Below, one piece after another: positions 58,170 through 60,000 of a DNA stretch of 60,000 bases. This DNA comes from Bolinopsis microptera. Its lineage: Eukaryota; Ctenophora; Tentaculata; Lobata; Bolinopsidae. The position numbers and the translations under genes were made by a program. Position 1 is the first letter of the stretch. The number at the start of each line of letters is the position of its first letter. The notes under the pieces are model-generated. The model made no database searches and was not told where the DNA came from. It saw nothing but the letters and a program-made list of their open reading frames with translations. The DNA lies in the NCBI RefSeq assembly GCF_026151205.1, contig NC_087084.1, positions 6,009,538 to 6,069,537 on the forward strand, in the 5' to 3' direction.

Positions 58170-58398
58170 CCATAGTATTTGATTTGAGGTGCATTGTGAA
58201 AATATGCAGCGAGGAAATATGTGTCCATAGTACTTCATTTGAGGTGCATTATGAAAATATGCAGCGAGGAAATATGTGTCCATAGTACGTCATTTGAGGT
58301 ACATTGTGAGAATATGCAGCGAGGAAATATGTGTTCATAGTACGTCATTTGAGGTGCATTGTGAGAATATGCAGCGAGGAAATATGTGTTCATAAAAT
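58170..58398. repeat. Repeat of about 62 bp, four copies
   Basis: Units built on CATTTGAGGTGCATTGTGA and ATATGCAGCGAGGAAATATG, with a few substitutions between copies. No coding signal. Confidence 0.92.
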
Positions 58399-59090
58399 GT
58401 GTCTCAACTCTCAAGACGAAGAATAAATTTGTATATTTGTTTCTGTGATTACACTTGGAAGATTACAAAGATCGAATACTGATCATTCTTTCCTCAAACA
58501 TTCTTATACTGATCAAGAGAAGTGCTGATTTGTCAATAAAAAGAAGTTAAATAAAAAAGAATGAGAAACACACATAAAATTATTTTCACCAATTTTCACC
58601 AGATACCTCACTATTATCAATATTGTCTTGTGATGAGCTGAGGGCAACTAACATAACAACTACAAACAGGAGAGGCCGGGTGAATCGTGGCTGCAAACTT
58701 TTCAATGTTGACCACACGTCACTGATCCGCAACACATTCAAATCGAGTCACTTTAGTCATAATTAAAGATAATATTGTAGTTGGCAACAATTTAAGCTTG
58801 GGCCTGAGCCCTAATGTGACAGTGGTACTGGAACGCAAGTTGTTGTAAGATTACAGTAATTCTGGGAAATATCTTGAATTTTCAGGAAACTATAATTATA
58901 TAGATCTAGTAATGTGGAACATTGTCCTACGATGTTCTTTGTTGTTTTAAATTGAACAATCGTGTGATGTAACGGTGTATACAGATTAGCCTGACTAAAA
59001 TTCCCCATATTTTGCGACAAAAATTCAAGCTCCAATATCTGTGACTTGTTGCTGCCTTTATATGTTGGACATGTGACTGTTATTCTGGGT
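58399..59090. other. No gene seen
   Basis: Non-repetitive AT-rich sequence. An open minus-strand frame (58811-59302) exists but runs into the 21-bp repeat and has no supporting features. Confidence 0.5.
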
Positions 59091-59092
59091 TT

Positions 59093-59320
59093 TGATTGGT
59101 CAATAGTGGAAGCTGATCGGTCAATAGTGGAAGCTGATTGGTCAATAGTGGAAGCTGATCGGTCAATAGTGGAAGCTGATTGGTCAATAGTGGAAGCTGA
59201 TTGGTTTCCAAGTTTATAAGATTGTCTTTGACTGATCACGCTGCTGGTGTACATTATACATTGTACATTATACATTGTACATTGTACAAGCTGATTGGTC
59301 AATATTGGAGGCTGATTGGT
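59093..59320. repeat. 21-bp repeat carrying ATTGG (CCAAT) cores
   Basis: About six units of GATTGGTCAATAGTGGAAGC (with GATCGG variants), then a TGTACATTATACA patch and one more unit. Half of the units carry an inverted CCAAT box plus a second ATTG. Could act as a binding array, or be neutral. Confidence 0.88.
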
Positions 59321-59399
59321 TAATCGCTGTCACGTGTTATATTTAGATCATCTCTCCGCTATTATCTAGATCTATTACAGACCGGGGCAGTATCCAACT

Positions 59400-59452
59400 A
59401 TCCAAGTAACCCTACAGGTGTTCGGGAACACATATCGGGTTACTTGGATACT
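59400..59452. repeat. Small inverted repeat
   Basis: TCCAAGTAACCC pairs with GGGTTACTTGGA around a loop of about 28 bases. No further context. Confidence 0.7.
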
Positions 59453-59709
59453 TCCCAGACCGGTATATAGTAGCTATTGTTCCTTACTTACTCACACTGA
59501 TATATTGTTTCTCGTCTAAGAGAGTGAGTGAGAGTCCACCGACAAGTTTATAAGATTGTCTTTGACTAATCACGCTGCTGTCCGAAAGAAGTATATACTG
59601 TAATACTGTAATAGTCTCTGTAGAGAAAAATTCTTTTCTTTTAACATCAAAACAGTTTTGTTACAGACCATTTACCCGAAGAGGGGCACAAAACACCTCA
59701 CCAAAATGT

Positions 59710-60000
59710 TTACTTAATATCAAGGAGGTTTCCACTTGACACAGCATTGCTGAGCAGTAAGAGGGCATTACTTGTGGACTGGCTGGGAAGCGGTAACTTG
59801 CCCCCCTCAAGACTACCATCGTCCCCTGATGCGCCCTTGTTGGCCAAACTGAACCGCATCATTATCTTATATTCCGTCTTTTCTGACTGACCTACATTTC
59901 TTCCTTCTTGGTGCATTATGTAACCGGAGACCAGGACAAAAACCACGATGATCACCCCAACTGTGAAGTAACAAGTGAAGTAGACTGTTTTGAAACATTT
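59710..60000 (-). CDS. C-terminal exon of a single-pass membrane protein (continues past the window)
   Basis: The frame is open from the window edge to TAA at 59710. It encodes a transmembrane helix (CYFTVGVIIVVFVLVSGYIM) and a cytoplasmic tail of about 66 residues (HQEGRNVGQSEKTEYKIMMR ... SGNLLDIK). No kinase or other domain in this exon. Identity unknown; only the end of the gene is visible. Confidence 0.55.
   Translation of the reverse strand, partial: KCFKTVYFTCYFTVGVIIVVFVLVSGYIMHQEGRNVGQSEKTEYKIMMRFSLANKGASGDDGSLEGGKLPLPSQSTSNALLLLSNAVSSGNLLDIK

Noticed and set aside
58811-59302. 163-residue minus-strand ORF with SASTIDQ repeats
   Set aside because: Repeat part comes from the 21-bp array and the rest shows no domain, signal or splice support.

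Overview
The window is AT-rich DNA from an invertebrate animal genome. GT-AG introns, receptors built from shuffled extracellular domains, many minisatellites, and LINE, Penelope-like, MULE and MITE elements all point this way. A cnidarian, perhaps hydrozoan, would fit, but that is inference. I saw no rRNA, tRNA or CRISPR array. All spliced models were made by hand from ORFs, splice signals and intron phase, so single boundaries may be off by a base or two.

Layout. 1-9.8 kb: a plus-strand gene of unknown function (10 exons, ending at 4794) converges on a minus-strand gene (4878-9788). The latter encodes an unusual receptor: signal peptide, farnesoic-acid-methyltransferase-like (FA) domain, SRCR, about six LDLa modules, then a relaxin/LGR-type 7TM. 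9.8-14 kb: mostly non-coding, with a 230-bp duplication and a small MITE. 14.06-23.34 kb: a 9.3-kb unit bounded by G-run/C-run inverted termini and a 7-bp target duplication. Inside it is a second 4.06-kb unit of the same design with its own 7-bp duplication. The inner one holds a broken Penelope-like retroelement and a 246-bp tandem repeat; the outer one holds kilobases of CT-rich repeats.

25.4-57.9 kb: three plus-strand exons of a thioredoxin-fold gene (25453-26401) and three more (57162-57943) match in phase. If they belong together, a 30.8-kb intron hosts everything between. That interval holds a tandem duplication of a minus-strand lectin-like membrane protein with a Pro-rich PPxY tail, and a secreted Arg/Lys/Ala-rich repeat protein. 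The second lectin copy was invaded by a LINE (itself split by a MULE deletion derivative with 9-bp TSD) and by a chimeric Penelope-like fragment with a 45-bp TSD, and it carries a frameshift. Next come two tandem copies of a block built on a 13-bp minisatellite. One array contains a 2.2-kb inverted-repeat element with a 4-bp TSD; the other contains an intact 757-residue reverse transcriptase.

51.3-56.4 kb: a minus-strand secreted or membrane gene with FA-like, sushi and ephrin-receptor-like Cys modules. The window closes with short tandem repeats and the C-terminal exon of a single-pass membrane protein on the minus strand.

Common threads: two genes share the FA domain, suggesting a lineage-specific recognition repertoire; and tandem repeats have repeatedly invaded introns, exons and transposons, driving duplication, frameshift and insertion.
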